Shown here piece after piece: positions 16,649 through 25,513 of a stretch of 64,000 bases of DNA (position 1 is the stretch's first letter; each line of letters starts with the position of its first letter). A model generated the notes under the pieces. The model searched no databases and was not told the origin of the DNA. It worked only from the letters and a program-made list of their open reading frames with translations. A program made the translations under genes and the position numbers. The DNA lies in contig NZ_CP139487.1 in the NCBI RefSeq assembly GCF_034259205.1, forward strand, positions 1,550,001 through 1,614,000. The letters run 5' to 3'. The DNA is from Peredibacter starrii. GTDB taxonomy: Bacteria; Bdellovibrionota; Bacteriovoracia; Bacteriovoracales; Bacteriovoracaceae.

Positions 16649-16930
16649 CTAGAAGCCTCTCATTCTCGGACTCGAATTATAGATATTCGTGTTGTAAGGC
16701 GCTTCCTCTTCTTTTTGAATGAAGTCCTCATCTCTTGGTTGAGTGCCTGGCTGTCCAGTGTATGGATTTACATTTCCTCGTGTACTGTAGTTGTCGTTAC
16801 GTGTTTCATTGGGATCTGTTTTATAATGACCTTGCACAAAGGTACCATCTGATTGTGTGTAAGGATCAACGTATTGATCGGCAAGAGCAGCAAATGAGAA
16901 GAATGAAAGTCCTAGTAGTATAAGTTTCAT
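16649..16930 (-). CDS. small periplasmic protein with DGT-F-V-x-H / NPYTG motif
   Basis: A 93-residue protein starting at 16930, where AAGGAG precedes the ATG. Signal peptide MKLILLGLSFFSFAALA is followed by DQYVDPYTQSDGTFVQGHY and later DNYSTRGNVNPYTGQPGT. This motif order recurs in short exported proteins of many Gram-negative bacteria and their phages; no role is established. There are no cysteines. The C terminus is acidic and then basic. It is convergent with the zinc-ribbon gene, leaving three bases between the stops. Confidence 0.75.
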   Translation of the reverse strand: MKLILLGLSFFSFAALADQYVDPYTQSDGTFVQGHYKTDPNETRNDNYSTRGNVNPYTGQPGTQPRDEDFIQKEEEAPYNTNIYNSSPRMRGF

Positions 16931-16997
16931 AACATCTCCTTCATTCATAATCGTATCACTCAGTGACCATTAATTGAATTTAACTTCGTTTTCCTAT

Positions 16998-17153
16998 CTC
17001 CCGGAATGTATTTACGTAAACGAAAATTAATAATTTTTTCCTTACGTTTCGCTAAGGCCGGGAGCAGAATGGATATATGAACTCGAGGCCATAAATCTTG
17101 ATTTCTTTTTTCCCTCTCTCAGAATACTAAACCACATCAAGAATTCATGGCCT
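16998..17153 (+). ncRNA. structured leader candidate upstream of the 80-residue ORF
   Basis: Two nested inverted repeats can be read. CTCCCGG (about 16998-17004) pairs with CCGGGAG (about 17057-17063). AGGCCATAAATCTTGAT (17086-17102) pairs, with one mismatch and one bulge, with ATCAAGAATTCATGGCCT (17136-17153). Together they nearly fill the 241-base gap between divergent genes and end eight bases before the ribosome-binding site of the next gene. I read this as a structured 5' leader or a small RNA; no known riboswitch family was recognised. Confidence 0.35.
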
Positions 17154-17171
17154 ACTAACTCAGGAGTGTAT

Positions 17172-17414
17172 ATGAGCTCAAGGCCCTTTGATTATTTCCA
17201 CGACTCTCTTTTGTCTCAATATAGGGAGCTGATCCGTGAGGCGATTCTGGAGAGTGAGATTGACCACAAATTGCACATCGATATGAATATTCTTTCAATT
17301 AAAGTTCAGAACATCATTCATGCGGCCTTAATTGATGGTATTTCAGAATTAGAGGTGAGGGGACTTCTGGCAGAAGCACAGAGGTTTGAAGGACGAACAT
17401 TAAAAGTTGTCTAA
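17172..17414 (+). CDS. small cytoplasmic protein, unknown
   Basis: An 80-residue helical protein. The ATG at 17172 is preceded by CAGGAG with normal spacing, so I prefer it to the GTG at 17166. The sequence is acidic, with no cysteine, signal or membrane helix. SRPFDYFHDSLLSQYRELI opens a long amphipathic helix. It is preceded by an unusually structured leader and followed by a strong terminator, so it appears to be a single-gene transcript. The family is not recognised. Confidence 0.7.
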   Translation: MSSRPFDYFHDSLLSQYRELIREAILESEIDHKLHIDMNILSIKVQNIIHAALIDGISELEVRGLLAEAQRFEGRTLKVV

Positions 17415-17418
17415 GAAA

Positions 17419-17448
17419 AAGGCCCTCGATTGAGGGCCTTATCTTTTT
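17419..17448. terminator. bidirectional intrinsic terminator
   Basis: AAGGCCCTC-GATT-GAGGGCCTT, then ATCTTTTT on the plus strand and TTTTTC on the minus strand. It separates two convergent genes. Confidence 0.9.
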
Positions 17449-17956
17449 AAAGAGTCGTTTGAAGTTGCTGGGCTTCTTTCAAATGATCCTGAACGTGACC
17501 TTTAGTTGTTTGTAACATGGTCTTCAACTGATCATTTTTAGCATTAGGGATAAGTTCTGTATCAAGCTTCTTGAGAGTGTCCTGATGCATTTGAATTTGA
17601 GCATTCATATAAGCTTTGTCGAAATTCTTAGCGTCCATTCCTTTTAGGTTTTCAATTGTATTCTCAGCTTTCGTTTTGGTTTTTACAGAAGGCTTACTTT
17701 CAGCAAGCTTGAGATTTTCTTTCTTCTGCAAAGACATGGCACGCTCATTATTATTTGTGTGGGCATTGAACATTTTTTCTGAGAAAGACTTCACTTTTTC
17801 ATTTGTTGATTTTGTCTTCCCCACAGTACTTAGATTCATTTCTTCTGTGTTGACCGTCATGAGCATGTTCATGATTTCGGCATCATTCTTGGGTGCCGCT
17901 GCCAGGGTAAAACCACTAATTAATAGAGACGAAATTAAAACAGTAAGCTTCATCAT
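17447..17956 (-). CDS. exported DUF4142-like four-helix protein
   Basis: A 169-residue protein with a signal peptide (MMKLTVLISSLLISGFTLAAA). The mature part is a Lys- and Met-rich four-helix bundle: NTEEMNLSTVGKTKSTNEKVKSF in the first helices, then AYMNAQIQMHQDTLKKLD and GHVQDHLKEAQQL. This pattern fits DUF4142 / ferritin-like exported bundles. CAAGGAG lies seven bases before the ATG. The function is unknown; family members are linked to envelope stress. Confidence 0.8.
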   Translation of the reverse strand: MMKLTVLISSLLISGFTLAAAPKNDAEIMNMLMTVNTEEMNLSTVGKTKSTNEKVKSFSEKMFNAHTNNNERAMSLQKKENLKLAESKPSVKTKTKAENTIENLKGMDAKNFDKAYMNAQIQMHQDTLKKLDTELIPNAKNDQLKTMLQTTKGHVQDHLKEAQQLQTTL

Positions 17957-18039
17957 GTGATGACTCCTTGTTGATTTAAATATCTCTGCAATTTTAGTCG
18001 GAGAAACTCTAATGCCAAGGGCGGGCGCCCTTAAATAAA

Positions 18040-18062
18040 AAGGCCCTCAAAAAGAGGGCCTT
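18040..18062 (-). terminator. intrinsic terminator for the minus-strand ORF at 18068
   Basis: On the minus strand: AAGGCCCTC-TTTTT-GAGGGCCTT, then TTTATTT. It begins six bases after the stop. Confidence 0.85.
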
Positions 18063-18067
18063 CTCAT

Positions 18068-18289
18068 TTACTCAAGTCTTTGTCTGAACGAATACACCAG
18101 AGGAATCAAGTCTTGTTTACTTTTCAATCCACGGTTGCGGGGATTCTGCATTTGGTGTTTGAAATGTGTTTCCATCTTTTTCCATGCATCGATTTCGTTC
18201 CTAAACTCGAAGCCAATTTCCCCACTGCCAGCGAAGCGGGCCTTTGCTAGTTCAACGTGAGCGATCAAAAAATCATCCTGTTTTTTCAT
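18068..18289 (-). CDS. small hypothetical protein
   Basis: A 73-residue basic protein with no signal peptide, membrane segment or cysteine: KKQDDFLIAHVELAKARFAG, then WKKMETHFKHQMQ. It has an AAGGACTGATC-type Shine-Dalgarno and its own terminator, which support real expression. The family is not recognised. The 194 bases upstream, to the next gene on the other strand, contain only AT-rich promoter-like sequence. Confidence 0.6.
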   Translation of the reverse strand: MKKQDDFLIAHVELAKARFAGSGEIGFEFRNEIDAWKKMETHFKHQMQNPRNRGLKSKQDLIPLVYSFRQRLE

Positions 18290-18483
18290 GATCAGTCCTT
18301 AGTCTAAAAGAATGTATAGGAAGGGAAGCGAGAGTCTTTATTATAAACCAAGACTCGGATTGCCAAAGATATTTAAGACTTACCAACTTAATCTATAGGG
18401 CTTTCCATGCATCGAGAAACAGGGGAGATAATTACCTTCTAACTCTTAAACGACTTCACTCTTATAATTTTATTGAGGTATGT

Positions 18484-18864
18484 ATGAGATTATTAGCAAT
18501 TTTGTCCGTTATTTTCTGCTTGGCCGCTCATGCCGAGGATCATCAAAAACAAATCTGGATGAAGGGTGAAGAGTACTTTCTATTCTCCTATCAAGCATCA
18601 ACAAACATTCTCATCTCTGAGAGTTGTATTCCTCTGGATAAATTGAAGTGTGATGCCGCTAAAGCGCTTAAGAAAAAACATTCTTTGCAATCTCCTAAGA
18701 CAAATGTTGGAGGAAAAAATCCTGGCGCCATTGTATGTAAGGATCTTCTAAAAAAAGAAATTCGAATTTTAAAGAATCACAAAGACGATGAAAATTCTTT
18801 CTGCGTTTTTGAAGACGGTTCTATGATATCAGCTATTAACCTTCAATCCCTACTCAAGGAGTAA
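18484..18864 (+). CDS. small exported protein ahead of a papain-like protease
   Basis: A 126-residue protein with a signal peptide (MRLLAILSVIFCLAAHA, before EDHQ). The mature part is Lys-rich with four cysteines (ESCIP, LKCDA, IVCKD, SFCVF), probably two disulfides. It ends three bases before the start of the protease gene and is surely cotranscribed with it. This arrangement would fit an inhibitor, chaperone or partner of the protease. That is inference from position only; no family is recognised. Confidence 0.7.
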   Translation: MRLLAILSVIFCLAAHAEDHQKQIWMKGEEYFLFSYQASTNILISESCIPLDKLKCDAAKALKKKHSLQSPKTNVGGKNPGAIVCKDLLKKEIRILKNHKDDENSFCVFEDGSMISAINLQSLLKE

Positions 18865-18867
18865 TGC

Positions 18868-20655
18868 ATGAAACTTGGGTGGATCCTGCTTTTCTTATCT
18901 TTCAATGCTCTCGCTTTAGAGTGTGGCAATATTCCCGAAGGAACGGTGGTTAGGCTCGATCAAGGAAACGGAACTCTTGCGAAGGCCGCAGTTCAAGATC
19001 AGGACGGGATTGGTAGTTGTTATGTTAACCAAGCTTCATTGATGCTCCAGTCTACCCTTCCGGGTAATCCGAACATTTCTTACTTAAGTCTTGGTGTGTT
19101 TTACGCAAATGACGTCAATCTCCCTAATCAAAGAGAAAAGGGAAACAAGAAGTACACTGTTCCTGAAAAGAAGGCAGACAACACTGTTGTAGAAGATGGT
19201 TCCACGGCCATCGATGCCGGGTCTGGATGTCGAGCGATTAATAACGCCGTTGAACGTCAGAAGAAGACCGGCATTGGTTCTCTCTGTAGAACGCAAGATG
19301 TAGCACTCGAGCATAATTTCTTTGATCAGCAAGGCAATTATCAGGATCCGGGGTTCATTCAAGATAAATCCATGCTTCAGGCCTCTCGTTTTATGAATGC
19401 CTATCAAAAGGTTTTTGGTTATGCATTTGAGAAAGACAAAAAAATTCAGGAGAAGCGTGAAGAAGCCGACAAATTCTCACTTGCTCTAAGAAACTTTGTA
19501 AAAGGGCAGAGTGACGATTACTTCGAAAAGAAATGTGTTAATAAAGATCCTGCCATTCTTATAAATGCAGTTCAGGATTCACTTATCAGGGCCGCTGCCA
19601 AAAAAATCGATTGTTTTTCGCCTCAAATGTTCATTCCTGATAATACAAGAGATCAGGTTTGTAAGAGCTTCAAAAAAGTCGGAATCCTTCTTCTGAATGA
19701 CAAAAAGAACAGTAAAGTTACTGCTTACTTGAATGCTGATGTGAAGGAAAAAATTAAAAAGGACATGTCCACTTTCTATCAAAGTAAAGGCGGCTATGGA
19801 GACATGCTGAACAAACTTCGTGAGTTTTATCGTTCATTTGCGGCCGGGAACCAATCTCAGAAAGACTCTTTTGTTGATCTCATGATGACAAGCCTTTCAC
19901 CTGAGCATAATGGCAAACTTGAAGACAGTTACAAACAAGTGGCCTTGGGACAAATTGATAAATGTAAGACCGACAATATGCTAAGCTTTTTTAAGGACAA
20001 ACAAGAGTTCCTTGAAAAGGCAAAGCAGGACTCAATACTTTGTAACTATATGGACATCCTGGAAGGAACCTCTGATCTTGCCGGCGTTCTTCCACAAGGC
20101 GCATTTACCAACATGTCTTCTTTCCTTGACTTCATTACGGCCAAGGCAGGACTGAATTACGACGATGCGATGCTTGCCCTCATTGCCAGCGATTGCCCTC
20201 CTGAGAAGCGAATCAAGGTTCCTGCCACACTTAGATGCGAAAGTGTCAGAATGAGTTACGATACCCAAGACTTTGCCGGATCAGTTCCTTCGAAAGATGC
20301 GACTAAGGTCATCTTGGAAAATAGAACAAAAATGTTTGAAGGTCTAAAGAAGGGGATTGGAACGGGTATTGATATTTGTACGAAGTTCTGGAAAGACGAT
20401 AGCTACGATTTTAATAAAGAAGATCCAAAAACCCGATCAAGCACTTGTAAGAGCACAGGTCTCCATGGTTTTCATGCCATCACCGTTATTGGATACCGTT
20501 GTAAGAATAATCGCATTGAGTATCTTTCGCAAAATTCCTGGGGACCAAACTGGAACTTAGATAATAAATCTTATGAGATTGAGAATGGTAAGATCTGGAT
20601 GGATGAAGACAAGATTCATATGAACCTTGATAACATCAATTACCTTTCACAATAA
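18868..20655 (+). CDS. exported papain-like (C1) cysteine protease with large insert
   Basis: A 595-residue protein with a signal peptide (MKLGWILLFLSFNALA). The N-terminal active site AVQDQDGIGSCYVNQAS holds the oxyanion Gln and nucleophile Cys51. The C-terminal active site has His536 in HAITVIGY and Asn556 in the classical NSWGPNW. The roughly 480 residues between are much longer than the ~150 in papain. They are cysteine-rich and helical, so the protein looks like a C1 fold with a big inserted domain. It is likely a periplasmic or secreted protease. It overlaps the convergent thioesterase gene by 20 bases. Confidence 0.85.
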   Translation: MKLGWILLFLSFNALALECGNIPEGTVVRLDQGNGTLAKAAVQDQDGIGSCYVNQASLMLQSTLPGNPNISYLSLGVFYANDVNLPNQREKGNKKYTVPEKKADNTVVEDGSTAIDAGSGCRAINNAVERQKKTGIGSLCRTQDVALEHNFFDQQGNYQDPGFIQDKSMLQASRFMNAYQKVFGYAFEKDKKIQEKREEADKFSLALRNFVKGQSDDYFEKKCVNKDPAILINAVQDSLIRAAAKKIDCFSPQMFIPDNTRDQVCKSFKKVGILLLNDKKNSKVTAYLNADVKEKIKKDMSTFYQSKGGYGDMLNKLREFYRSFAAGNQSQKDSFVDLMMTSLSPEHNGKLEDSYKQVALGQIDKCKTDNMLSFFKDKQEFLEKAKQDSILCNYMDILEGTSDLAGVLPQGAFTNMSSFLDFITAKAGLNYDDAMLALIASDCPPEKRIKVPATLRCESVRMSYDTQDFAGSVPSKDATKVILENRTKMFEGLKKGIGTGIDICTKFWKDDSYDFNKEDPKTRSSTCKSTGLHGFHAITVIGYRCKNNRIEYLSQNSWGPNWNLDNKSYEIENGKIWMDEDKIHMNLDNINYLSQ

Positions 20656-21034
20656 GCGCCTCAAGATTTTTCCTGATCTCATCTGGGATCTTCACCGACT
20701 TATTGGTCGAATAATCGAAATGCACCAGGAAAGACTTCCCGCGGGCAACGACCACGTTTTCTTGATAGGCTTCCTGGACTAGTACAAACGAAGAATTTCC
20801 CACTTTCTCAACCCAAGTTTTAACTGTCGTTTCTTTCTGATAATGACCTTGGGCCAGGAAATCAACCTCGATTCGGGCAATAATAAGTGACCATTTCTTA
20901 GGATCTAAGTCCGGGACGAAGAACTTAAAAATAGGACGTCGTGCTTCCTCAAACCAGGTTGAGTAGCTTGCGTTATTAATGTGGCCGAGAGCATCTGTAT
21001 CTTTAAAGCGAGGATAGAATTTTGATTCAAGCAT
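20636..21034 (-). CDS. 4-hydroxybenzoyl-CoA-thioesterase-fold acyl-CoA thioesterase
   Basis: A 132-residue hotdog protein. FYPRFKDTDALGHINNASYSTWFEEARR (near residues 6-33) contains the catalytic Asp and the HINNASY motif of the YbgC/FcbC group. IARIEVDFLAQGHY and SFLVHFDYSTNKSVKIP follow. It would hydrolyse acyl-CoA thioesters. The ATG at 21034 is preferred over an upstream TTG in frame. The substrate chain length is not deducible. Confidence 0.88.
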   Translation of the reverse strand: MLESKFYPRFKDTDALGHINNASYSTWFEEARRPIFKFFVPDLDPKKWSLIIARIEVDFLAQGHYQKETTVKTWVEKVGNSSFVLVQEAYQENVVVARGKSFLVHFDYSTNKSVKIPDEIRKNLEALIVKGN

Positions 21035-21073
21035 AGAGTGAATTATAAGGGCCAATTCACTCTATGGTCAAAG

Positions 21074-21529
21074 TTATTTCTTTTTGCGCGGATCATCCGA
21101 TGGATTGATGTAAGTAATCTCGAAAGGTCCCATGCCATGAACTTGAACAATTGCACCTTCAGGACCTGCATAGGCATAGTGATGAAACTTTGCAGGCATT
21201 AGAGCATAGCTTCCAGTTGGGAGTGCATGAGAAGTCTTCTCATTGATGATATCAGTCGTTCCCATATTAAGAGTACCCTGAACGACTGTAACGTGCTCAT
21301 CCGTTGGGTGCCAGTGAGGCATGATTCTGTAATTGGCCGGTAGTTGAAGGCGAAGAGTATAGAGTCCCTTCTTGTGTGGATCTCCACTCATCACTGCTAA
21401 TTTCGCTCCCGGCATTAGAAACGGCGGAGCTTCACCCCATTGAATGTCTGATGGCATTTTCATAACGTGGTCAACGCTGAATGCGCTTACGGTCCAAATG
21501 CTGAGTAAGGTCACGAGAACTAATTTCAT
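21074..21529 (-). CDS. exported cupin-domain protein
   Basis: A 151-residue protein starting at 21529, where GGAGGTAACT precedes the ATG. The signal peptide MKLVLVTLLSIWTVSAFS is followed by a single cupin domain. Cupin motif 1 reads HWHPTDEHVTVVQG (metal-binding His, His, Glu and the closing Gly) and motif 2 is ALMPAKFHHYAYA. There is room for one metal site. The periplasmic location is predicted. The reaction is unknown; such small cupins act as dioxygenases, isomerases or sensors. Confidence 0.85.
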   Translation of the reverse strand: MKLVLVTLLSIWTVSAFSVDHVMKMPSDIQWGEAPPFLMPGAKLAVMSGDPHKKGLYTLRLQLPANYRIMPHWHPTDEHVTVVQGTLNMGTTDIINEKTSHALPTGSYALMPAKFHHYAYAGPEGAIVQVHGMGPFEITYINPSDDPRKKK

Positions 21530-21645
21530 AGTTACCTCCATTTTTATCCTTTCTCCCATGGGCCATGATCATTAACAAGCCCACCCTCATAATTTTAGAG
21601 TCGATAAAGGAAGCGGAATGTTTGTTGTGCTAGTGTTCCCAATCA

Positions 21646-22977
21646 ATGAAAAAGTTAAACTTCATTTTTATATTCATTTTTTTCATCTCCTTTAAAGCTT
21701 TTGCCCTTGATGTTGCAGTCATTGGCGCAGGAGCTTCTGGCCTTACTGCTGCTCATTATCTTGCTAAGCAGGGCCACAAAGTAACGGTGTTCGAGAAGAA
21801 CAATAGAGTAGGTGGAAAGGTCTACACAACAAATCTTGATGCAACAACGATTGAGCTTGGTGGCCTGCTCGTGACTCCCGGTTTTGTTACGATAAATGAA
21901 TTGATTAAAATCTATGGTCCGAGGCCTCGAGTCCTCCCTTCAAAGATTCAGTTTTTGAATAAGAAAAATCAATGGAGAAATTTCAAAGGTTATTCGGCTC
22001 TTGGACCAGTAAGGACTTTCATTCAGTACAAGAGGTTGATGCGATCTTTTAAAAGGTTTCCTGAACTCAATACACCTCATCTCGTTTCAGATATTCATCC
22101 TGATCTCTTTATGCCACTTACAGATTTTGCCCGGAAGTATGGCTTCTACGAAGTCCTTCCACCTTTTGTGATGAGCTTAAGTGCTTCAGGTTATCTATTC
22201 CCTGAAATCGTGCCGGCCTACTATGCCCTGAAACTTTTCAAGACAATTGCACCTGTTGGGATTGAGGCCTATGTGGATACTGTTCTTCCTTTCAGCTCAC
22301 CATACATTAATGGACTTCGCTATTTTAAAGGGGGCTTTACTCAGCTTTGGGAGAATGTTGCGAAAGATTTGGATGTGCGATTAGAGGAGGAGGTGATCTC
22401 TGTTCGAAAAGGACAGATTGAAACTTCTAAAGGAATTTACTCCTTTGATCGAGTTGTGGTTTCGGTAAATCCTCAATCAGCACGGTTATTTATTGATAAA
22501 CCTACTACCGAGCTAGAAACTTTCGCCTCTAATTTGAAAAAGCATCGCTTCCTTGTGACGGCCATTAAAACTTATGACCTTCCCAAAAGTGCCCATCGGT
22601 CCTACTTCTTCTATAAGCATATGAGTTTGAAATACATCAACCATATCCAATCGATGGTTAACTTCTGGGACAATTCCAAGCTCTATGTGACTTATCAGAC
22701 TCTGGATAATGAAATCACCTGGGAAGAGGCAAAGGAAATTCTTTTAAAGGATCTGAATGAGACTCTCGGAGTAAATGGATTTGAAGTTTTAACTCGTGTG
22801 GAGTGGTCTTACTTTCATCACATTGATGTAAACGGATATAGTCCTGAGGTTTCGGAGGCCATTAAGGGGCTCCAGGGTAAAGACGGAATTTATTTTGTGG
22901 GAGAGGCGCTGAACTTTGAATCTACTGAATCGGCGGCACATAATGCGAAATACGTTATTCAGAAGCTTTTTAACTAA
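21646..22977 (+). CDS. exported FAD-dependent amine-oxidase-type protein
   Basis: A 443-residue flavoprotein with a hydrophobic N terminus ([20 protein letters not shown]) that reads as a signal peptide. The FAD motif is [18 protein letters not shown] with [11 protein letters not shown], and the C-terminal flavin motif is [22 protein letters not shown] distant relative of the flavoprotein at 6049, it differs by being exported, which is unusual for a Rossmann flavoprotein on the Sec route. No Tat twin-arginine is visible. The substrate is unknown. It is convergent with DUF1398, overlapping by four bases. Confidence 0.82.
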   Translation: MKKLNFIFIFIFFISFKAFALDVAVIGAGASGLTAAHYLAKQGHKVTVFEKNNRVGGKVYTTNLDATTIELGGLLVTPGFVTINELIKIYGPRPRVLPSKIQFLNKKNQWRNFKGYSALGPVRTFIQYKRLMRSFKRFPELNTPHLVSDIHPDLFMPLTDFARKYGFYEVLPPFVMSLSASGYLFPEIVPAYYALKLFKTIAPVGIEAYVDTVLPFSSPYINGLRYFKGGFTQLWENVAKDLDVRLEEEVISVRKGQIETSKGIYSFDRVVVSVNPQSARLFIDKPTTELETFASNLKKHRFLVTAIKTYDLPKSAHRSYFFYKHMSLKYINHIQSMVNFWDNSKLYVTYQTLDNEITWEEAKEILLKDLNETLGVNGFEVLTRVEWSYFHHIDVNGYSPEVSEAIKGLQGKDGIYFVGEALNFESTESAAHNAKYVIQKLFN

Positions 22978-23357
22978 GGCATCGGCTCAACATGACTCTC
23001 ACCCTTACGTCCTAAGTAATCCACTTTTCTGCCATCCAAATAAACAATGTAATACACACATCCGGCCACAGTAATCTCATGCATGAACTGACGATATGTG
23101 ATCCGTCCCGCCTGCGATTTTGAGATGGCCTCTCTTATTTTCTCGGCCGAAAACTCAACCGCGGGTTTATCAAATGGGTGAGGGAACTTCGCAGTAAAGG
23201 TCTCACCACTTTTGTGGTAGTAGCGAGTTTCACTCATGACGATATCGACGTGATAAGACTCGATACCGTCTTCATGAAGAAGTTTTACAATCTGCGGAAA
23301 AGACAACGTCTTGTTCAAAGAACCAGAGACGATGTCTTTCAGCATTTGAATATTCAT
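22974..23357 (-). CDS. DUF1398 family (YbcV-like) protein
   Basis: A 127-residue cytoplasmic protein. It shows the DUF1398 pattern: [64 protein letters not shown]. The function of the family is unknown. The start overlaps the stop of the upstream prolyl oligopeptidase as TAATG, so translation is likely coupled. Confidence 0.9.
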   Translation of the reverse strand: MNIQMLKDIVSGSLNKTLSFPQIVKLLHEDGIESYHVDIVMSETRYYHKSGETFTAKFPHPFDKPAVEFSAEKIREAISKSQAGRITYRQFMHEITVAGCVYYIVYLDGRKVDYLGRKGESHVEPMP

Positions 23358-25333
23358 TAAAGGCCCAGTTGTTGAGCAAAGAACGTATAGAAGGCAGCTA
23401 CGTACTTAGAGCTTTCACGAGCTGAACCACTGGCACGTCCGTGACCACCCCATTCTTTATTATAAAGAAGGATTGGAGCGTCCGAAGTATTATACTCTTG
23501 AAGACGAGCTAGATACTTATACGAGTGCATTGGAACTACACGGTCATCAAACTCCGCCGTCATAACCATTGTCGCTGGATATGGGCGGCGCTCAATATTG
23601 TGATACGGAGATAGCGGGAAGATCGCACGGAAGTCTTTCTCAACAAAAGGATTACCATAGTCTTCAGTCCAGTATTTACCGGCCGTGAATAGCGTGAAGT
23701 TTAATAGATCCATTACACCAACGATGGGAATCGCGGCCTTGAATGTATCCGAGTGACGCTGAAGAGTTCCGGCAGTCAAAGTACCACCGTTAGAAGCACC
23801 CATCATTCCGATGTTATCAGCTGAAGTCCAACCAAGGCGGAAAAGTTCCTTCGCAGCTAGAGCAAATGAATCCCAAGAGTGAATTCTGCCACCCACACGA
23901 GCAACCTGGAACCAAGAGTTACCAAGGTCAAGTGAACCTGGAAGTGTCACAACGACGAATGACCCACCTTTCTCCATCCAAGAAAGTGATTCATACATAC
24001 CGAAGGCCGGAGTGATCGCTGATTTGAAACCACCGTAGCCGTAAAGGATGGTCGGTGTCTTAGAAGTGAGCTTAACACCTTTCTTACGAACCACCCACAT
24101 TGAAGCGCGCTCGCCATTAGAGGCCGTGTAGTAAACTTTATCAAGATCAAGTTCGATTGGATAAGATTGGGCGGCCAGAACTTTAAGGTCTAGTGTCTTA
24201 AGATCATATGAATAAACTTTACGAGGCTGAGTATAAGTCTCAAAGCCAAGTTTAAGCACACCGTCTTTAGCACTCACGAGATCAATTGTTCCATCTTGAA
24301 GATCAATCATCTTCATCGATTCTGTAATTGAATTGTAGATACCGGCAACATGAGCACCATCTTTAAGACCGATGATGAAAGTTGAAGCTAGATCAAGAGT
24401 CTTTGCTGACTCAGCTACGAAGTCCTGTTCTTTAACGAAAAGACGACGTGAACCATCACGAAGGCGAAGTTTATATAGCTCGCCGTAGTTAGCGTTCTTG
24501 AAAGAGCGAATGGTTGCTTCGGCCTCTAGATCGCCTTGCATTTCAATAATCTCACCATCAACGATGTGACGGTTTGTTAGTTTACCAGTTGAAAGCTGAA
24601 GTGAACCAATGAACTCATCAACCTGAGCGTAGAAGTTTTTACCAACCTGATGGATCGTAAGATCCGAACTCGCCGATCTTCCTGAAAGAAGAAGTTTATC
24701 TTCACTTTGGATTTCTCCAACCGTGTGCTTGAAAAGAGCAGGGCGACCGCCACCAATGTTTTGGTCCATGTCCGAAACGTAGTAGAAGCTATTATCATCG
24801 GCCCATGTGATGAACTGATAGAATTTTACCATCAGGATATCAACCAGTTTATTATCAGACTTCTGCGTGATGATGACGCGAGAAAGGTCACCGTTACCTA
24901 CAGTTTGAGTTTTTACTGCATAAGTAGCGCTTTCAGTTTTAGGTTCATTTGATTTAAAGTTTGAGCTTTTTGTTTCCCACTTAATGAAACGCTTCTGGGT
25001 CATATTTTCATCAAACGGAATAGGAAGAGCGAATTTAGGCTCGGCCGCATCTGTAAGTTTTGTCTGTTCAACTTTTAGTTTGCGAAACTCAAGCGTGCGA
25101 GCAGCGAAAGCGTCCGATAGATTTGCATCCAAGTAATTATTTGTAACGGCTTTCTGTTCTTCAATCCAGCTCCACAAATCAGGATCAGATGGATTCTCCA
25201 TCCACTTGTAGTGATCTTCGATCAAAACACCAAAACGAGTTTCAACCTGAGGGATCTTTTTAGCAACCGGATACTCGATATAAGCGAGGGCGGTTTGAGA
25301 CAACATAAGAGCACAAATAATTAATGATTTCAT
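23357..25333 (-). CDS. exported prolyl oligopeptidase (S9A)
   Basis: A 658-residue protease with a signal peptide (MKSLIICALMLSQTALA). The mature protein has an N-terminal helical cap and beta-propeller (about 20-390) and a C-terminal alpha/beta-hydrolase domain. That domain has nucleophile Ser514 in GASNGG, an Asp at about 597 in FDDRVVP and His631 in GGHGR. Relatives cleave short peptides after proline. The start at 25333 follows GGAGAA. Secreted or periplasmic peptidases suit a predator that digests prey protein. A DUF1398 gene is coupled downstream. Confidence 0.92.
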   Translation of the reverse strand: MKSLIICALMLSQTALAYIEYPVAKKIPQVETRFGVLIEDHYKWMENPSDPDLWSWIEEQKAVTNNYLDANLSDAFAARTLEFRKLKVEQTKLTDAAEPKFALPIPFDENMTQKRFIKWETKSSNFKSNEPKTESATYAVKTQTVGNGDLSRVIITQKSDNKLVDILMVKFYQFITWADDNSFYYVSDMDQNIGGGRPALFKHTVGEIQSEDKLLLSGRSASSDLTIHQVGKNFYAQVDEFIGSLQLSTGKLTNRHIVDGEIIEMQGDLEAEATIRSFKNANYGELYKLRLRDGSRRLFVKEQDFVAESAKTLDLASTFIIGLKDGAHVAGIYNSITESMKMIDLQDGTIDLVSAKDGVLKLGFETYTQPRKVYSYDLKTLDLKVLAAQSYPIELDLDKVYYTASNGERASMWVVRKKGVKLTSKTPTILYGYGGFKSAITPAFGMYESLSWMEKGGSFVVVTLPGSLDLGNSWFQVARVGGRIHSWDSFALAAKELFRLGWTSADNIGMMGASNGGTLTAGTLQRHSDTFKAAIPIVGVMDLLNFTLFTAGKYWTEDYGNPFVEKDFRAIFPLSPYHNIERRPYPATMVMTAEFDDRVVPMHSYKYLARLQEYNTSDAPILLYNKEWGGHGRASGSARESSKYVAAFYTFFAQQLGL

Positions 25334-25513
25334 AGGGTTCTCCACTGGGGGAAGGTTTTATCGCTCAGGGCGTTTTAGGTCAAGAAACTCTTGTTTTATA
25401 AGGCGTTGAAATCAATTGATTCTTGATTTCTAATCAAATGTTAATTGCGGATTAGGGTCTAAATCAGAGGGTAATCCAGTGATAGATTGGACTCAGCTTT
25501 CAAAGGAGCTTTT

